Notes: generated by a model not told the origin, from the sequence alone. Positions 6,740-16,052 are shown, counted from the first letter of the stretch. The stretch: 64,000 nucleotides of DNA from JAPHSX01 sp050298555 (GCA_050298555.1 JBNKUL010000062.1:17826-81825), one strand, 5' to 3'. Program-made: numbers and translations.

Positions 6740-7855
6740 ATGAAATTTGACCTAATTACCACCGAAAACAACGCCCGCCGTGGCCGCCTCACATTTGAGC
6801 GCGGTACCGTGGAGACCCCCGCCTTTATGCCGGTGGGCACCTACGGCACGGTCAAGGCGATGACTCCGGAGGAGCTCGAGGGGATGGGGGCCGAGATCAT
6901 CCTCGGCAATACCTTCCACCTGATGCTGCGCCCCGGCACCGATGTCATCGAGGCCCACGGCGACCTGCACGACTTTATGCACTGGAAGGGGCCGATCCTC
7001 ACCGACTCGGGCGGTTTCCAGGTCTTCTCCCTCGGCGATATGCGCAAGATCACCGAGGAGGGGGTCACCTTCGCCTCACCGGTGAACGGCTCCAGGGTCT
7101 TCATGGGACCGGAGGAGTCGATGGCGGTACAGCGGGCGCTGGGCTCCGACATTGTGATGATCTTCGACGAGTGCACCCCGTACCCGGCCACCGAGACCGA
7201 GGCGCGCCTCTCCATGGAGCTCTCGCTGCGCTGGGCGAAACGCTCAAAAGAGGCCCACGGCGACAACCCTAATGCCCTGTTCGGCATCGTGCAGGGGGGA
7301 ATGTACGAGAACCTGCGCCAGGTCTCCCTCGACGGCCTTACCGAGATCGGTTTCGACGGCTATGCCATCGGCGGCCTCTCGGTGGGCGAGCCCAAGGACG
7401 ATATGATGCGCATCCTCGATTTCCTCGGCCCGCGTATGCCCAGCGACCGCCCCCGCTACCTGATGGGGGTGGGCAAGCCGGAGGATATCGTTGAGGCGGT
7501 GCGCCGCGGCGTCGATATGTTCGACTGCGTGATGCCGACCCGCAACGCTCGTAACGGCCACCTCTTCACCTCCGAGGGGGTGGTGAAGATCCGCAATGCC
7601 ACCCACCAGTTCGACACCCGTCCATTGGATGAGCGCTGCGACTGTTACACCTGCCGCAACTACAGTCGCTCCTACCTGCGCCACCTGGATAAGACCGGCG
7701 AGATCCTCGGCTCGCGCCTGAATACCATCCACAACCTGCACTACTACCAGAGCCTGATGCGTGGCCTGCGCGAAGCGATCGACGAGGGCCGACTGGATGA
7801 GTATGTGAACGAGTTCTATTCCCTGCGGTCACAACCTGTACCGCCTGTGGCATAA
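6740..7855 (+). CDS. tgt: Queuine tRNA-guanine transglycosylase
   Basis: 371 residues from the ATG at 6740 (MKFDLITTENNARRGRL), the usual start for the family; a longer in-frame extension back to 6671 overlaps queA and is unlikely. It exchanges G34 of tRNAs for Asp, Asn, His and Tyr with preQ1. Asp89 in LTDSGGFQVFSL is the expected general acid/base. The nucleophile Asp lies in the segment DMFDCVMPTRNARNGHLF. A zinc site is seen in CDCYTC plus a downstream His (NTIHNLHYY). It follows queA closely and precedes yajC-secDF, an order common in Gammaproteobacteria. Confidence 0.97.
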   Translation: MKFDLITTENNARRGRLTFERGTVETPAFMPVGTYGTVKAMTPEELEGMGAEIILGNTFHLMLRPGTDVIEAHGDLHDFMHWKGPILTDSGGFQVFSLGDMRKITEEGVTFASPVNGSRVFMGPEESMAVQRALGSDIVMIFDECTPYPATETEARLSMELSLRWAKRSKEAHGDNPNALFGIVQGGMYENLRQVSLDGLTEIGFDGYAIGGLSVGEPKDDMMRILDFLGPRMPSDRPRYLMGVGKPEDIVEAVRRGVDMFDCVMPTRNARNGHLFTSEGVVKIRNATHQFDTRPLDERCDCYTCRNYSRSYLRHLDKTGEILGSRLNTIHNLHYYQSLMRGLREAIDEGRLDEYVNEFYSLRSQPVPPVA

Positions 7856-7934
7856 TGGGATGCAAATACTGGTCGTTGCCCTATGCTGCACCGTAACTAA
7901 TTGAATTAATTGAAAAACAACCAAGGAAATAGCA

Positions 7935-8270
7935 ATGAGCTTTTTTATCTCTGACGCCATGGCCGAAGCGGCCCCCGCCGCCGCACAGCAGCCTGACCCG
8001 ATCGCGAGCCTGCTGCCGCTGGTCATTCTTTTTGTCGTCTTCTACTTCCTGCTGATCCGCCCGCAGTCCAAGCGCGCCAAGGAGCACAAGGCGATGGTGG
8101 CGGCTCTCTCCAAGGGCGATGAGATCGTCATCCAGGGCGGCATCTACGGCAAGGTGATCGAGGTAGGTGAGGAGCACCTGGTCGTTGAGATCGCCGACAA
8201 CACCCAGGTGAAGCTGCAGCGTGCCGCCATCGGCAGCCTGCTGCCCAAGGGCACCATCAAGAGCCTGTAA
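7935..8270 (+). CDS. yajC: Sec translocon accessory subunit YajC
   Basis: 111 residues with one transmembrane segment at about 27-43 (LLPLVILFVVFYFLLI) followed by the family hallmark RPQSKRAKEHKAM and a small cytoplasmic beta domain (GDEIVIQGGIYGKVIEV). YajC associates with SecDF and YidC in the inner membrane. The N-terminus before the membrane segment is Ala/Pro-rich. It lies upstream of secD, as in most Gammaproteobacteria, and AAGGAA upstream of the ATG is a good ribosome-binding site. Confidence 0.95.
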   Translation: MSFFISDAMAEAAPAAAQQPDPIASLLPLVILFVVFYFLLIRPQSKRAKEHKAMVAALSKGDEIVIQGGIYGKVIEVGEEHLVVEIADNTQVKLQRAAIGSLLPKGTIKSL

Positions 8271-8318
8271 CAGTCCGGCCCCTGAGCTGAACAAGAGCTG
8301 GTAACGACATAATAAAAG

Positions 8319-8341
8319 GCCCGCCGCCGGACCTGGCGGGC
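8319..8341 (+). other. Hairpin between yajC and secD
   Basis: A 7-bp GC-only stem GCCCGCC/GGCGGGC with a 9-base loop ends 17 bases before the secD ATG. No T run follows, so it is not a typical terminator. It may be a processing or stability element, or may affect access to the weak secD ribosome-binding site. Confidence 0.3.
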
Positions 8342-8358
8342 ACCACCCAGGTACCACC

Positions 8359-10215
8359 ATGATTAACCAATATCCCGTCTGGAAGTACTTCGTCATCGTC
8401 GCGCTGCTGATCATCGGCGCTATCTATGCCGTGCCCAACCTCTACGGCGACGACCCGGCGCTGCAGATCTCCGCTAACCGCATGGCCGAGGTCGATACCA
8501 ACACCCGCGACCGTGTGCTCAAGCTGCTCGAAGAGAAGCAGTTGCCGGTCAAGTCCTACGAGTTCCGCCCCGGCCTGATGCTGGTGCGCTTTAAGGATAC
8601 CGACACCCAACTCAAGGCCTACGAGCCACTGCAGCGGGCACTGGGCGACAACTACACCGCGGCGATGAACCTGGCACCGGCCACGCCCGAGTGGTTGCGC
8701 CGCTTCAACGCGCTGCCGATGTATCTCGGCCTCGACCTGCGCGGTGGTGTCCACTTCCTGATGGAGGTCGACATGGACGCGGCGCTGGCCAAGGCGGCCG
8801 AGCGATATGTCGGCGACCTGCGTACCCTGCTGCGTGACAACAAGGTGCGTTACCTCACCATTACTGACAAGAACCAGCGCGTGGAGATGCGTTTCCGCAC
8901 CGCCGAGGAGCTGAACAAGGCGCACAACGTTATCCATAACGAGTACCGTGAGCTGGAACTGCTGGACGAGCAGGGCGACAACGGTTTCTTCCTCTACGCC
9001 GCACTCAACGAGCAGGCCAGGCTGGAGACCACCAAGTTCGCGTTGCAGCAGAACATCACTACCCTGCGCAAGCGGGTTAACGAGCTGGGCGTGGCCGAGC
9101 CGGTGATCCAGCAGCAGGGTCAGGACCGTATCGTGGTGCAGCTGCCCGGCGTGCAGGACACCGCTCGCGCCAAGGAGACCATTGGCGCCACCGCTACCCT
9201 GGAGTACCACGCGGTGGATGAGGAGCACGATGTCGCCAATGCCCTGGCGGGCCGCGTGCCCTTTGGCTCGCGCCTCTATGAGGACCGTAATGGCCGTCCG
9301 GTGCTGCTGAAGAAGAGCATCATCGTCAGCGGTGACCAGATCGTCGATGCCGCCTCCGGCCTCGATTCGCAAAACGGCCTGCCCATGGTTAGCGTGACCC
9401 TCGATGCCAAGGGCGCCAAGCGCATGAGCAACTTCACCCGCGACAATGTCGGCAAGGGGATGGCGGTGGTCTACATCGAGTCGAAGAGCGAGAGCCGCAT
9501 CGTCAACGGCGAGGTGGTGAAGAGCACCCGGCGCATCGAGGAGGTGATCAGCATCGCCAACATCCGCGAGCACTTCAGCAAGCGATTCCAGACCACCGGC
9601 CTGGACAGCGGTGCCGAGGCGCACAAGCTGGCGCTGTTGCTGCGCGCCGGTGCCCTTGCCGCGCCGATGCAGATCGTCGAAGAGCGTACCATCGGTCCCA
9701 GCCTCGGCCAGGACAACATCGACCAGGGCTTCCTCTCGGTCGTCATCGGCTTCCTCTTCGTGCTGGTCTTTATGGCGCTTTGGTACAAGGGCTTTGGCAT
9801 GGTGGCCAACCTGGCGCTGGGGCTGAACCTGATCTTCATCGTCGCCGTGCTCTCCCTGCTGCAGGCGACCCTGACCCTGCCCGGCATCGCCGGTATCGTG
9901 CTCACCGTCGGTATGGCGGTAGACGCCAACGTGCTGATCTTTGAGCGTATCCGTGAGGAGCTGCGGGTCGGCAACACGCCGCACGCGGCGATCCACGCCG
10001 GTTACGAGAAGGCCTTCTCTACCATCGCCGACGCCAACGTCACCACCCTGATCGCGGCACTGGTGCTGTTCGGTTTCGGTACCGGCCCCATCAAGGGCTT
10101 CGCCATCACCCTTTCCATCGGCATCATCACCTCCATGTTCACCGCGATTATGGTGACCCGCGCCGTGGTCAACCTGGCGGTGGGGCGCAAGCGCCTTAAA
10201 GGGCTGTCGATTTAG
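8359..10215 (+). CDS. secD: Protein translocase subunit SecD
   Basis: 618 residues, close to E. coli SecD (615). It has an N-terminal transmembrane helix (YFVIVALLIIGAIYAVPNLY), the large periplasmic P1 region starting with GLDLRGGVHFLMEVD, and a C-terminal block of five membrane helices of the RND type, including GIAGIVLTVGMAVDANVLIF and the charged motif FERIREEL. With SecF it uses the proton-motive force to finish protein export. secF follows 15 bases downstream. Confidence 0.97.
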   Translation: MINQYPVWKYFVIVALLIIGAIYAVPNLYGDDPALQISANRMAEVDTNTRDRVLKLLEEKQLPVKSYEFRPGLMLVRFKDTDTQLKAYEPLQRALGDNYTAAMNLAPATPEWLRRFNALPMYLGLDLRGGVHFLMEVDMDAALAKAAERYVGDLRTLLRDNKVRYLTITDKNQRVEMRFRTAEELNKAHNVIHNEYRELELLDEQGDNGFFLYAALNEQARLETTKFALQQNITTLRKRVNELGVAEPVIQQQGQDRIVVQLPGVQDTARAKETIGATATLEYHAVDEEHDVANALAGRVPFGSRLYEDRNGRPVLLKKSIIVSGDQIVDAASGLDSQNGLPMVSVTLDAKGAKRMSNFTRDNVGKGMAVVYIESKSESRIVNGEVVKSTRRIEEVISIANIREHFSKRFQTTGLDSGAEAHKLALLLRAGALAAPMQIVEERTIGPSLGQDNIDQGFLSVVIGFLFVLVFMALWYKGFGMVANLALGLNLIFIVAVLSLLQATLTLPGIAGIVLTVGMAVDANVLIFERIREELRVGNTPHAAIHAGYEKAFSTIADANVTTLIAALVLFGFGTGPIKGFAITLSIGIITSMFTAIMVTRAVVNLAVGRKRLKGLSI

Positions 10216-10230
10216 GCTAGGGAGAGAACC

Positions 10231-11166
10231 ATGCAGATTTTTAAACAAGAGACCACATTCAACTTCATGGGCGGCCGTAAGCTGGCCATGATCTTCTCCG
10301 CTCTACTGCTGCTGGTGGCCATCGGTTCCATCGTCAGCCGTGGCTTTAATTTCGGTATCGACTTTACCGGCGGCACTCTGGTGGAGGTCGGCTACCCGCA
10401 GGGAGTGGAGCTGAGCGGGATCCGCGACGCCCTGCACGGGGCGGGCTACGGTGATGCGGTGGTGCAGCACTTCGGTACCGCCAGCGATGTGCTGATTCGC
10501 CTTGCCCCCAAGGAGGGGCTGAGCAGCGCCGAGCTGAGCGACAACGTCTTTCGTACCCTGAAGATCGAGAACGATGGAGCCGAACTGCGCCGTGTCGAGT
10601 TCGTCGGCCCGCAGGTGGGGGATGAGCTGACCAATGACGGCGGTCTGGCGATGATCTATGCCCTGATCGGTATCCTCATCTACGTGGCGCTGCGTTTCGA
10701 GTACCGCTTCGCCGTTGGCTCGGTGGCGGCGCTGGTGCACGATGTCATCATTACACTCGGCGTCTTTTCGCTGCTGCAGCTGGACTTTGACCTCACCGTG
10801 CTGGCAGCGATTCTGGCGGTGATCGGTTACTCGCTCAACGATACCATCGTGGTGTTCGACCGCATTCGCGAGAACTTCCGCAAGCTGCGCAAGGGGACGC
10901 CCGAGGAGATCGTCAACGCCTCACTCAACCAGACCCTCTCGCGCACCATGATGACCTCGGTCACCACCTTGCTGGTGCTGATCGCGCTGTTCGTCTTCGG
11001 CGGTGAGCTGATCCACGGCTTTGCCACCGCGCTTATCGTCGGTGTGGTTATCGGTACCTACTCCTCCATCTACGTTGCCAGCGCCTCGGCCCTGGCCCTC
11101 GGTATCACCAAGGAAGACCTGATGCCGGTGGAGAAGGAGGGGGCCGAGCTTGACGACATGCCGTAA
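10231..11166 (+). CDS. secF: Protein translocase subunit SecF
   Basis: 311 residues. The first membrane helix is followed by the signature GFNFGIDFTGGTLVEVGYPQ, a small periplasmic domain, and five C-terminal helices with YSLNDTIVVFDRIRENFRKL and TTLLVLIALFVFGGELIHGF. It is the partner of SecD in the inner-membrane export complex. The start ATG at 10231 has GGGAGAG upstream. The C-terminus is acidic (EKEGAELDDMP). Confidence 0.97.
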   Translation: MQIFKQETTFNFMGGRKLAMIFSALLLLVAIGSIVSRGFNFGIDFTGGTLVEVGYPQGVELSGIRDALHGAGYGDAVVQHFGTASDVLIRLAPKEGLSSAELSDNVFRTLKIENDGAELRRVEFVGPQVGDELTNDGGLAMIYALIGILIYVALRFEYRFAVGSVAALVHDVIITLGVFSLLQLDFDLTVLAAILAVIGYSLNDTIVVFDRIRENFRKLRKGTPEEIVNASLNQTLSRTMMTSVTTLLVLIALFVFGGELIHGFATALIVGVVIGTYSSIYVASASALALGITKEDLMPVEKEGAELDDMP

Positions 11167-11193
11167 CGGCAGGCCCCAGGTTCTGAGCGTCTA

Positions 11194-12036
11194 ATGCTCC
11201 TCGACTGCGGCGGCAAGACCCTGGACCTCACCACCCCTCGGGTGATGGGGATCCTCAACGTTACCCCCGACTCCTTCTCCGATGGCGGCCGCTTCGTGCG
11301 CCGCGAGCAGGCCATCGAACAGGCCTTGCGTATGGTGGAGGAGGGGGCGGCGATTATCGATATCGGTGGTGAGTCGACCCGTCCCGGTGCCGCCGAGGTA
11401 CCAACGCAGCAGGAGCTGGAGCGGGTGATCCCGCTGATCGAGGCGCTGGCGCCGGAACTGCCGGTACCGATCTCGGTCGACACCTCCAAGCCGGAGGTGA
11501 TGCTGGCGGCCGCCGCTGCCGGGGCCGGTATGATCAATGACGTCTACGCCCTGCGCCGTGAGGGGGCGCTGCAGGCGGCGGCACAGGCGGCACTGCCGCT
11601 CTGCCTGATGCACATGCAGGGCGAGCCGCGCACCATGCAGGCCGAACCGCACTATGAGGATGTGGTGGCCGAGGTGGGGGCGTTTCTTCAGCAGCGCATG
11701 GTGGACTGCGAGGCGGCGGGGATTGAGCGGGGGCGTATCCTGCTCGACCCCGGCTTCGGTTTCGGCAAGACATTGCAACATAACCTCATCCTGCTCAAAC
11801 ACCTGGCCGAATTGCACGAACTGGGCGCACCGCTGCTGGTGGGAATGTCGCGCAAGTCCATGATCGGGCTGGTGCTCGATGCCCCGGTGGAGCAGCGTCT
11901 TCACGGTAGCGTGGCGGTAGCGACGATGGCGGCGATGGCGGGGGCACAGCTCATCCGTGTGCACGACGTTAAGGCGACGGTGGATGCGCTGAAGATGGTG
12001 GCCGCGGTGAAGGGCGCGGAATCGACAGTTAATTAG
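11194..12036 (+). CDS. folP: Dihydropteroate synthase
   Basis: 280 residues. It condenses p-aminobenzoate with dihydropterin pyrophosphate in folate synthesis. Motifs: GILNVTPDSFSDGG, DIGGESTRPGA, ISVDTSKPEV, MINDVYALR, LCLMHMQGEPRTMQ, LLDPGFGFGKTLQHN, VGMSRKSMIG and LIRVHDV, all in the family order. The substrate loops look intact. It is followed 9 bases later by glmM, the usual folP-glmM pair. ftsH, often found upstream of folP, is replaced here by secF. Confidence 0.97.
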   Translation: MLLDCGGKTLDLTTPRVMGILNVTPDSFSDGGRFVRREQAIEQALRMVEEGAAIIDIGGESTRPGAAEVPTQQELERVIPLIEALAPELPVPISVDTSKPEVMLAAAAAGAGMINDVYALRREGALQAAAQAALPLCLMHMQGEPRTMQAEPHYEDVVAEVGAFLQQRMVDCEAAGIERGRILLDPGFGFGKTLQHNLILLKHLAELHELGAPLLVGMSRKSMIGLVLDAPVEQRLHGSVAVATMAAMAGAQLIRVHDVKATVDALKMVAAVKGAESTVN

Positions 12037-12045
12037 GGGACTAGG

Positions 12046-13386
12046 GTGAGCCGTAAATATTTCGGAACTGACGGTATTCGGGGCAAGGTGGGCAACTATC
12101 CGGTGACCCCCGACTTTATGCTCAAGCTCGGCTGGGCCGCGGGCCGTGTACTGGCCAACGGTGAGGGCGGCAAGGTGGTGATCGGTAAGGACACCCGCAT
12201 CTCCGGCTATATGTTCGAATCGGCGCTGGAGGCAGGGCTGGCGGCGGCCGGGGTCGACATCCTGTTACTCGGCCCCATGCCCACCCCGGCGGTGGCCTAC
12301 CTCACCCGTACCCTGCACGCCGATGCCGGTATCGTCATCAGTGCCTCTCACAACCCTTACGGCGACAACGGTATCAAGTTCTTTTTCAGCGACGGCAGCA
12401 AGCTGCCCGACGAGGTAGAGCAGGCGATCGAGGCGGAGCTGGACAAGGAGATGGAGCTGGTCCCCTCATCACAGCTGGGCAGGGCGAGCCGCGTGGTCGA
12501 TGCCGGTGGCCGCTATATCGAGTTCTGCAAGAGCCGCTTCCCCAAACAGCTGGACCTGAAGGGGCTGAAGCTGGTCATCGACTGCTCCCACGGCGCCACC
12601 TACCACGTCGCCCCCAGCGTATTTAGCGAACTGGGGGCCAGGGTCCACGTCATCGGTGCCGAGCCGGACGGCCTCAACATCAACGTCAGCTGCGGCTCCA
12701 CCCATCCCGAGGTGCTGCAGCACGAGGTGCTGGCACAGGGGGCCGACCTGGGCATCGCCTTCGACGGCGACGGCGACCGGGTGATTATGGTCGACCACGA
12801 GGGCGAGGTGGTCGATGGGGACGAGCTCATCTATATCATCGCCTCGCAGCCGCGTGAGCCCCGGCTGCCCGGTGTGGTCGGCACGCTGATGAGCAATCTG
12901 GGAATGGAGGTCGCACTGAAGCGTCAGGGCATCGACTTTGCCCGTGCCAGGGTGGGTGACCGCTACGTGATGGAGACCCTGCGCGAGAAGGGGTGGAGCC
13001 TGGGAGGCGAGTCCTCGGGCCATATTATCTGCACCAACTGCACTACCACCGGCGACGGCATCATCGCCGCCCTGCAGGTGCTGTGGGCAGTGGTGGAGCA
13101 GGGCAAGGGGCTGCATGAGCTCAAGTCAGGCATGACCAAGTACCCGCAGACACTGATCAATGTGCGCCTGGGCGGCGGTTTTGTGCTGGCCGAGTCCGAG
13201 GTGGTGAAGCAGGCGGTAGCCGCTGCCGAGCAGGAGCTGGGTGACAGCGGCCGTGTACTGCTGCGTCCCTCCGGCACCGAGCCGCTGGTGCGGGTGATGG
13301 TGGAGGGCGAGGACGCCGCGCAGGTGGAGCGGCTGGCGAAACAGCTCGCTGCGGTGGTGGAGCAGGCGGTTGCCGCCGCCAATTGA
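12046..13386 (+). CDS. glmM: Phosphoglucosamine mutase
   Basis: 446 residues from a GTG start. It converts glucosamine-6-phosphate to glucosamine-1-phosphate for peptidoglycan and LPS synthesis. The N-terminal KYFGTDGIRGKVG is diagnostic. The catalytic serine is Ser101 in GIVISASHNPYGDNG, the magnesium loop is AFDGDGDRV, the sugar-binding loop is SLGGESSGHII, and the phosphate-binding loop is LRPSGTEPLVRVM. Length is as expected for GlmM (445 in E. coli). Confidence 0.97.
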   Translation: MSRKYFGTDGIRGKVGNYPVTPDFMLKLGWAAGRVLANGEGGKVVIGKDTRISGYMFESALEAGLAAAGVDILLLGPMPTPAVAYLTRTLHADAGIVISASHNPYGDNGIKFFFSDGSKLPDEVEQAIEAELDKEMELVPSSQLGRASRVVDAGGRYIEFCKSRFPKQLDLKGLKLVIDCSHGATYHVAPSVFSELGARVHVIGAEPDGLNINVSCGSTHPEVLQHEVLAQGADLGIAFDGDGDRVIMVDHEGEVVDGDELIYIIASQPREPRLPGVVGTLMSNLGMEVALKRQGIDFARARVGDRYVMETLREKGWSLGGESSGHIICTNCTTTGDGIIAALQVLWAVVEQGKGLHELKSGMTKYPQTLINVRLGGGFVLAESEVVKQAVAAAEQELGDSGRVLLRPSGTEPLVRVMVEGEDAAQVERLAKQLAAVVEQAVAAAN

Positions 13387-13399
13387 GCACATCTATATA

Positions 13400-13452
13400 A
13401 AGCCGATTGATTTATGGGCCGCATGCGGGTAAGCTTCGCGGCTTAATTTTTT
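13400..13452 (+). terminator. Possible terminator after glmM
   Basis: A closing stem AAGCCG/CGGCTT encloses an inner palindrome CCGCATGCGG and is followed by TTAATTTTTT. It lies between glmM and tpiA, so tpiA probably has its own promoter in the last 40 bases before 13496. Confidence 0.4.
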
Positions 13453-13495
13453 ACGTTGATTCAACTCACTAGAGCAGATAGTCAGGGGAAACAGG

Positions 13496-14248
13496 ATGCG
13501 ACAGAAACTCGTTGCCGGTAACTGGAAGATGAATGGCTCCAAGGCCTCCATCAAGGAGCTGCTCGACGGCATCAAACAAGGCATCGGCGATGTAGCCGAT
13601 TCCGAAGTGGCTGTCTGCCCCCCCGCCATCTACCTCGGTGAGGTTGAGTCACAGCTGAGCGGCACCCCCATCGCCTGGGGTGCGCAGAACCTCAGCACCG
13701 AGGCCAGCGGCGCCTTCACCGGCGAGACCTCTGCCTCCATGATCAACGACTTCAATTGCAAGTACGTCCTGGTCGGTCACTCCGAGCGCCGCACCCTCTA
13801 CGGTGAGGACGACGCCACTGTTGCCAAGAAGTTCGCCGTGGCCCGCGCCGCCGGCCTCAAGCCGGTGCTCTGCATCGGTGAGACCCTGGAGGAGCGTGAG
13901 TCCGGTGTTACCGAAGCGGTGTGTGCCCGCCAGATCCAGGCCGTCATCGACCTGGAGGGTATTGCCGCCCTGGCCGACGGCGTTATCGCCTACGAGCCGG
14001 TATGGGCCATCGGCACCGGCAAGACTGCCAGCCCCGAGCAGGCGCAGGAGGTTCACGCCTTCATCCGCAAGAGCCTGGCCGAGCAGGACGCCGCCGTCGC
14101 CGAGAAGGTACAGATCCTCTACGGTGGCAGCATGAACGCCGGCAACGCCGCCGAGCTGCTGGCCCAGGAAGATATCGACGGTGGTCTCATCGGCGGTGCC
14201 TCGCTCAAGGCCGAGGACTTCCTCACCATCTGCCGTGCCGCCGGTTAA
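13496..14248 (+). CDS. tpiA: Triosephosphate isomerase
   Basis: 250 residues. It interconverts dihydroxyacetone phosphate and glyceraldehyde-3-phosphate in glycolysis, gluconeogenesis and, where present, the Calvin cycle. Catalytic elements: Asn11 and Lys13 in VAGNWKMNG, His in LVGHSERR, the Glu with the mobile loop in YEPVWAIGTGKTA, and the phosphate site YGGSMNAGNAAELL. It is followed 22 bases later by secG, a conserved pairing. Confidence 0.97.
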   Translation: MRQKLVAGNWKMNGSKASIKELLDGIKQGIGDVADSEVAVCPPAIYLGEVESQLSGTPIAWGAQNLSTEASGAFTGETSASMINDFNCKYVLVGHSERRTLYGEDDATVAKKFAVARAAGLKPVLCIGETLEERESGVTEAVCARQIQAVIDLEGIAALADGVIAYEPVWAIGTGKTASPEQAQEVHAFIRKSLAEQDAAVAEKVQILYGGSMNAGNAAELLAQEDIDGGLIGGASLKAEDFLTICRAAG

Positions 14249-14270
14249 TTAACAGAGAACAGACACAAAC

Positions 14271-14675
14271 ATGGAAACGGTCATTCTTATCGTCCACGTC
14301 CTCGCCGCTGTCGGCGTCATCGCGCTGGTGCTGCTGCAGCAGGGTAAGGGCGCGGATATGGGTGCCGCCTTCGGCAGTGGGGCCTCCTCCACCGTCTTCG
14401 GCAGCCAGGGCTCATCGTCATTTATTACTCGTGCCACCGCGATTCTGGCGACGGTATTCTTCGTTACCAGCCTCTCCCTGGCCGTTTTTTCCAGCCGTGG
14501 TGTCGACAATGCCAGCGTTACCGAAACTGCGGTAACAGAAGGTGTTGACTCCGGGGCCGCTGTCGCGGAAGATATGCCGTCCGCGCCGCAGGCACCTGCC
14601 GCGGAAGCCGCTGGCGACATGCCTGTGGCACCAGCTGCGAACGCTACCGAGGGTAACGCTCCGCAGTCCAACTAG
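14271..14675 (+). CDS. secG: Protein-export membrane protein SecG
   Basis: 134 residues. Two transmembrane helices flank the conserved cytoplasmic loop VLLQQGKGADMGAAFGSGAS and VFGSQGSSSFITRATAILA. The C-terminal tail is long, Ala/Glu/Pro-rich and of low complexity, which is common in SecG. It stabilises the SecYEG channel. It is followed directly by tRNA-Leu(GAG). Confidence 0.95.
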   Translation: METVILIVHVLAAVGVIALVLLQQGKGADMGAAFGSGASSTVFGSQGSSSFITRATAILATVFFVTSLSLAVFSSRGVDNASVTETAVTEGVDSGAAVAEDMPSAPQAPAAEAAGDMPVAPAANATEGNAPQSN

Positions 14676-14685
14676 TAGTAAACAA

Positions 14686-14770
14686 GCCGAAGTGGTGAAA
14701 TTGGTAGACACGCTATCTTGAGGGGGTAGTGGGGCGACCCGTGCCGGTTCGAGTCCGGCCTTCGGCACCA
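14686..14770 (+). tRNA. tRNA-Leu (GAG)
   Basis: 85 bases with encoded CCA. The acceptor GCCGAAG pairs with CTTCGGC. The anticodon stem-loop CTATC-TTGAGGG-GGTAG gives GAG, which reads CUC and CUU. A long variable arm (TGGGGCGACCCG) and the T loop GTTCGAGTC are seen. The gene sits between secG and the nuo operon, as in many Gammaproteobacteria. Confidence 0.95.
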
Positions 14771-14777
14771 TACAACA

Positions 14778-14820
14778 GACAAAGCCCGCACCTGGTATCA
14801 GGTGCGGGCTTTGTCGTTTC
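14778..14820 (+). terminator. Terminator after tRNA-Leu(GAG)
   Basis: A 17-bp perfect stem (left arm 14778-14794, right arm 14799-14815) with a GTAT loop is followed by GTTTC. It lies 8 bases past the tRNA. The stem is long and GC-rich, but the T run is short. Confidence 0.75.
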
Positions 14821-15201
14821 AGGCCCCGAAAACATAAGAACAACCCCCTTTGTGACAGTCATTGGCAGGTGTGGGGCCGCACTCAAAATGTCATATAACG
14901 ACAATTAATAATCTCTTTGGGTCTATTCATATTTTTTCTGCAAATTCACCAAGTTACATGTGGAAAAGGGTAGCGATTTTGGCTTCTCTGTTGCAGAATG
15001 TGGGCTCTTGTTTGCGGCGCTGAGAATATTTTTTCATCGTTCTGTCATGACGGACGCAAGACTTTACGAATAGCAAGAATAGAACTAGTTCGGCTTCTTG
15101 ACAGTGTGATTTTTCGCTGCATACACTCGAAGCCCTTTTTGAAAACCAACAAGTCAAGCAATCGATAGATTGCATAAATTATAGAGGGGGATGGCAGCTA
15201 C
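14821..15201. other. Intergenic region upstream of the nuo operon
   Basis: About 380 bases without a credible gene; it is AT-richer than its flanks. It contains the putative nuo promoter at 15098-15127 and an untranslated leader of about 70 bases. Regulator sites are likely but none was recognised. Confidence 0.5.
15098..15127 (+). promoter_or_regulatory. Putative sigma-70 promoter of the nuo operon
   Basis: A perfect -35 TTGACA (15098-15103) is followed after 18 bases by TACACT (15122-15127), four of six matches to the -10 consensus. It lies about 75 bases before the nuoA ATG; GAGGGGG (15184-15190) serves as ribosome-binding site. Confidence 0.5.
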
Positions 15202-15558
15202 ATGCTCGAAAATTACCTACCCATCCTGATTTTCATCGGTGTCGGCCTGGTGGTCGGCGGCGGTATGATTGCGGCGGGTTTCCTGTTGGGGCCGAATAAG
15301 CCTGACAGCGAGAAACTGACACCCTACGAGTGCGGATTCGAGGCATTCGAGGATGCGCGCATGAAGTTCGATGTGCGCTTCTACCTGGTCGCAATTCTCT
15401 TCATTATCTTTGACCTTGAGATCGCCTTTCTCTTTCCGTGGGCAGTGGTACTGCGAGACATCGGCATGTTCGGTTTCCTCGCTATGGTGCTGTTCCTCGC
15501 GATTCTGGTGATCGGCTTTATCTATGAGTGGAAGAAAGGGGCGCTGCAGTGGGAATAA
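15202..15558 (+). CDS. nuoA: NADH-quinone oxidoreductase subunit A
   Basis: 118 residues, three transmembrane helices. The family motif YECGFEAFEDARMKFDVRFY in the loop after helix 1 and FDLEIAFLFPWA in helix 2 are intact. It belongs to the membrane arm at the junction with the peripheral arm near the quinone site. It is first in a complete 14-gene operon, and its last codons overlap the start of nuoB. Confidence 0.97.
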   Translation: MLENYLPILIFIGVGLVVGGGMIAAGFLLGPNKPDSEKLTPYECGFEAFEDARMKFDVRFYLVAILFIIFDLEIAFLFPWAVVLRDIGMFGFLAMVLFLAILVIGFIYEWKKGALQWE

Positions 15559-16052
15559 TTGAAGGACGTTTGGAAGAGGGGTTCGTTACCACCACTCTCG
15601 ATAGCGTTATCAACTGGGCACGTACCGGCTCCATGTGGCCGATGACCTTCGGTCTGGCCTGCTGTGCGGTAGAGATGATGCATGCCGGTGCCTCGCGCTA
15701 TGACCTGGACCGCTTCGGCATCATCTTCCGCCCGTCACCGCGTCAGTCCGATGTGATGATCGTGGCCGGTACCCTGTGTAACAAGATGGCCCCCGCCCTG
15801 CGCCGCGTCTACGACCAGATGGCCGAGCCGCGCTGGGTGATCTCCATGGGGTCCTGTGCCAATGGTGGTGGTTACTACCACTACTCCTACTCCGTAGTGC
15901 GCGGCTGTGACCGCATTGTTCCCGTTGATGTCTACGTACCGGGCTGCCCGCCGACGGCTGAGGCACTGCTCTACGGCATCCTGCAGTTGCAGAACAAGAT
16001 TCGCCGCACCAGCACTATTGCCCGTCAACCATCGTCTGAAAAACGAGCCTGA
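15549..16052 (+). CDS. nuoB: NADH-quinone oxidoreductase subunit B
   Basis: 167 residues from the GTG at 15549, which gives the normal N-terminus (GIIEGRLEEGFVTTTLDSVI) and overlaps nuoA by 10 bases. An in-frame ATG at 15528 would add 7 residues. NuoB carries cluster N2, the last iron-sulfur centre before quinone: ligands in GLACCAVEMM, SMGSCANGGG and PGCPPTAEALL are all present. Peripheral arm, cytoplasmic face of the inner membrane. Confidence 0.96.
   Translation: MGIIEGRLEEGFVTTTLDSVINWARTGSMWPMTFGLACCAVEMMHAGASRYDLDRFGIIFRPSPRQSDVMIVAGTLCNKMAPALRRVYDQMAEPRWVISMGSCANGGGYYHYSYSVVRGCDRIVPVDVYVPGCPPTAEALLYGILQLQNKIRRTSTIARQPSSEKRA

Noticed and set aside
8257..10248. A 663-residue open frame on the minus strand opposite secD
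   Set aside because: It mirrors secD codon for codon, is His/Gln/Asp-rich as antisense frames in GC-rich genes are, and has no recognisable domain. secD is unmistakable on the plus strand.
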